DNA of 14,046 bases, taken from the NCBI GenBank assembly GCA_041477815.1, contig JBGOUV010000168.1:1-14046 (forward strand), in the 5' to 3' direction. Under the pieces are notes generated by a model, which worked only from the letters and a program-made list of their open reading frames with translations, had not been told where the DNA came from and did not search any database. This DNA comes from JBGOUV01 sp041477815. Its GTDB lineage: Bacteria > Acidobacteriota > Terriglobia > Bryobacterales > JACQDG01. Every line of letters starts with the position of its first letter. Position 1 is the first letter of the stretch. Both the position numbers and the translations under genes were made by a program. Below are positions 12,649 through 14,046 of this stretch, piece after piece.

Positions 12649-14046
12649 CTACTTGCCGCTGACCCGGGACACCCAGTACCCCTCATCCCGATACACCACG
12701 TCCCCCATCGGCTTCCCGTCCGCCGGCCCCAACAAATACGCGCACCTCTCGCGAGCCACCTCCTGCGAGATCCGGCCCGCCAGCGGCTGCCACGGGACTT
12801 CCAGCAGGCAGGCCAAGGGCGACTCGGCGTATAGTCGCGGGCAGGTCAGCATGGCGCACACCCGCTCTCCCGTCCCCGCTTCCCGGTTCAGCCACTCCAC
12901 CGCCGGATAGACCGCCAGAATCCTCCGCAAGTACTCGCGCCGATCTATTCGTCCCGCGATATACTGCACTCGCGGCACGTGCAGCGTCAGCAGGAGGCTC
13001 ACCTGCAAAGCAAAGACCAGGCAGTATCCGGCTCCCGCCGCCAACGCCGCCCGCCCGGCTTTCCCCGCCTCCTCCCAATACGCCGCCGCCCGCCCGCTCA
13101 GTACGATCATCAGGACCATCCAGGTGGGTATCAGGAATCGCAGGTTCTCCGCCCACCGCTCCCAGTATAGGTAGCTGATCCCGATCACCAGCCACAACAC
13201 CCCGTCCCCACGCCGGCCGCGCCGGAACGCCAGGGGCAGCAACCCCAGCACGGCAAACCCCAGCACGTTCGGCGACCGCGCCTCGGGCAGCCGGTAGCCG
13301 GGCTGATACAAGCTCGCGTACAGCGTCGTACCGTAAGCCAGCAGCCCCTTCTGCCTGATGGACCGGTACACCAGGTCCGACCGCAAGGGATACACCGGAC
13401 TCCCCGTCAGCGCCCACGTGCGGACGTGCCAATACCCCCCCGCCGCCGCCGCCACCATCGCCAGCGTCACCGCCTGCGCCGCTCTGCGCGGCCACGTGGC
13501 GTGCTGCCTCCGCAACTCCCAGGCGATCAACCCGAACAGCGGCAGCGCCCCCACCAGGGCGGTATGTTTCACGCCGAAGCCCAGACCCAGAAACAGGCTC
13601 ATCGCCCGGGCCCATCCGGTCTGCCGCTCCTCCCTCCAGCGTAGGAAGCTGTACACACTCAGTACGTGATACAACGCCATGGCCAGGTCGTTTTTGGCGA
13701 CGCTCCCGTCGAGCACCACCAGCGGGGTGGTCAGCACCAAGGCCGCGGCCAGCGCCGCCGCCGCTCCGCCATACCGGCGCCGCGCCAGTACGAACACCGC
13801 CCCCACCGCCAGCGGCGTAAACAGATACCCCAGCACCTGCGCGGCCGCCTGCCCTCCCAGCACGAACCCCAGCGTCTGGAGCATCTCCACGCCCTTCGGA
13901 AAGTAGTGGTAGCTGAAGGCCGGAGGCGCCACAAACCGGCCGTTGACCCCGTAGTACCGGGCCTCGAACAGATGGGTGGCCACCGGATCGAAGGTGGTCT
14001 CGGGCGTCAGCACCACCAGCGCCCCCAGCACCACCGACAGCAGTCC
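12649..14046 (-). CDS. GT39-type membrane glycosyltransferase, 5' end outside window
   Basis: At least 465 residues of a multi-pass GT-C fold transferase related to dolichyl-phosphate-mannose-protein mannosyltransferases, which use polyprenyl-phosphate sugars on the outer face of the membrane. The reading frame is open to the right edge, so the true start is missing; a GTG at 14034 is only an internal codon. Visible landmarks are TTFDPVATHLFEARYYGVNGRF, split here as TTFDPVATHL and FEARYYGVNG in the first external loop with the acidic residue, then FPKGVEMLQTLGF. At least eight hydrophobic helices follow (for example ALAAALVLTTPLVVL, VTLAMVAAAAGGYW, VLGFAVLGLLPLAF). The last 100 residues (RILAVYPAVEWLN onward) are a soluble tail. 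The gene converges on the Tat hydrolase with a 92-base gap. The acceptor is unknown; a surface glycan or protein is likely. Confidence 0.8.
   Translation of the reverse strand, partial: GLLSVVLGALVVLTPETTFDPVATHLFEARYYGVNGRFVAPPAFSYHYFPKGVEMLQTLGFVLGGQAAAQVLGYLFTPLAVGAVFVLARRRYGGAAAALAAALVLTTPLVVLDGSVAKNDLAMALYHVLSVYSFLRWREERQTGWARAMSLFLGLGFGVKHTALVGALPLFGLIAWELRRQHATWPRRAAQAVTLAMVAAAAGGYWHVRTWALTGSPVYPLRSDLVYRSIRQKGLLAYGTTLYASLYQPGYRLPEARSPNVLGFAVLGLLPLAFRRGRRGDGVLWLVIGISYLYWERWAENLRFLIPTWMVLMIVLSGRAAAYWEEAGKAGRAALAAGAGYCLVFALQVSLLLTLHVPRVQYIAGRIDRREYLRRILAVYPAVEWLNREAGTGERVCAMLTCPRLYAESPLACLLEVPWQPLAGRISQEVARERCAYLLGPADGKPMGDVVYRDEGYWVSRVSGK

Overview
This is a GC-rich bacterial chromosome segment. 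It encodes Tat-exported sugar-metabolism enzymes, a PilZ protein, secreted esterases and surface-glycan glycosyltransferases. The mix, and the -10 hexamers sitting only 7-9 bases before some start codons, most resemble Acidobacteriota (Bryobacter/Solibacter-like). That placement is inference from style; there is no rRNA marker. No mobile element, CRISPR array, tRNA or rRNA was seen, and no gene-free stretch exceeds about 165 bases. The 92-base convergent gap at 12557-12648 shows no clear terminator.

Layout. (1) 1-1083: the tail of an unknown gene, then a branched-chain aminotransferase (ilvE). (2) 3876-1093, minus strand: a Tat-exported Gfo/Idh/MocA oxidoreductase and a Tat-exported TIM-barrel sugar isomerase, separated by 5 bases. 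They are followed by a FitA/VapB-type antitoxin and PIN toxin pair with its own palindromic operator. (3) 4006-5022: a PilZ protein and an alpha/beta hydrolase, convergent, with 30 bases of shared coding sequence. (4) 5038-9208, plus strand: a tightly coupled four-gene operon of nagA, an HTTM-like multi-pass membrane protein, a secreted esterase with an N-terminal Ig-like domain, and a protein made of two copies of a domain usually found at the C-terminus of membrane glycosyltransferases. (5) 9222-14046: a GT2 glycosyltransferase (minus), a divergent two-gene operon (archaeal-type ornithine cyclodeaminase and a Tat-exported acetyl-xylan-esterase-like hydrolase), and a GT39-type membrane glycosyltransferase (minus) running off the right edge.

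Two features cut across the genes. First, three unrelated 7-bp tandem repeats (AGCTRTT, YCAGTGK, CCCAASA) sit at three gene edges. One forms the 3' end of the toxin gene. One fills a divergent promoter region with inverted arms. One lies inside a coding sequence just after a Tat signal. Second, G/C strand bias flips near 8333, irrespective of gene direction: the plus strand is G-rich to the left and mostly C-rich to the right.

No wholly new enzyme system is evident. The most promising items to pursue are the heptamer arrays, the skew switch and the nagA-linked operon with its double-domain protein.
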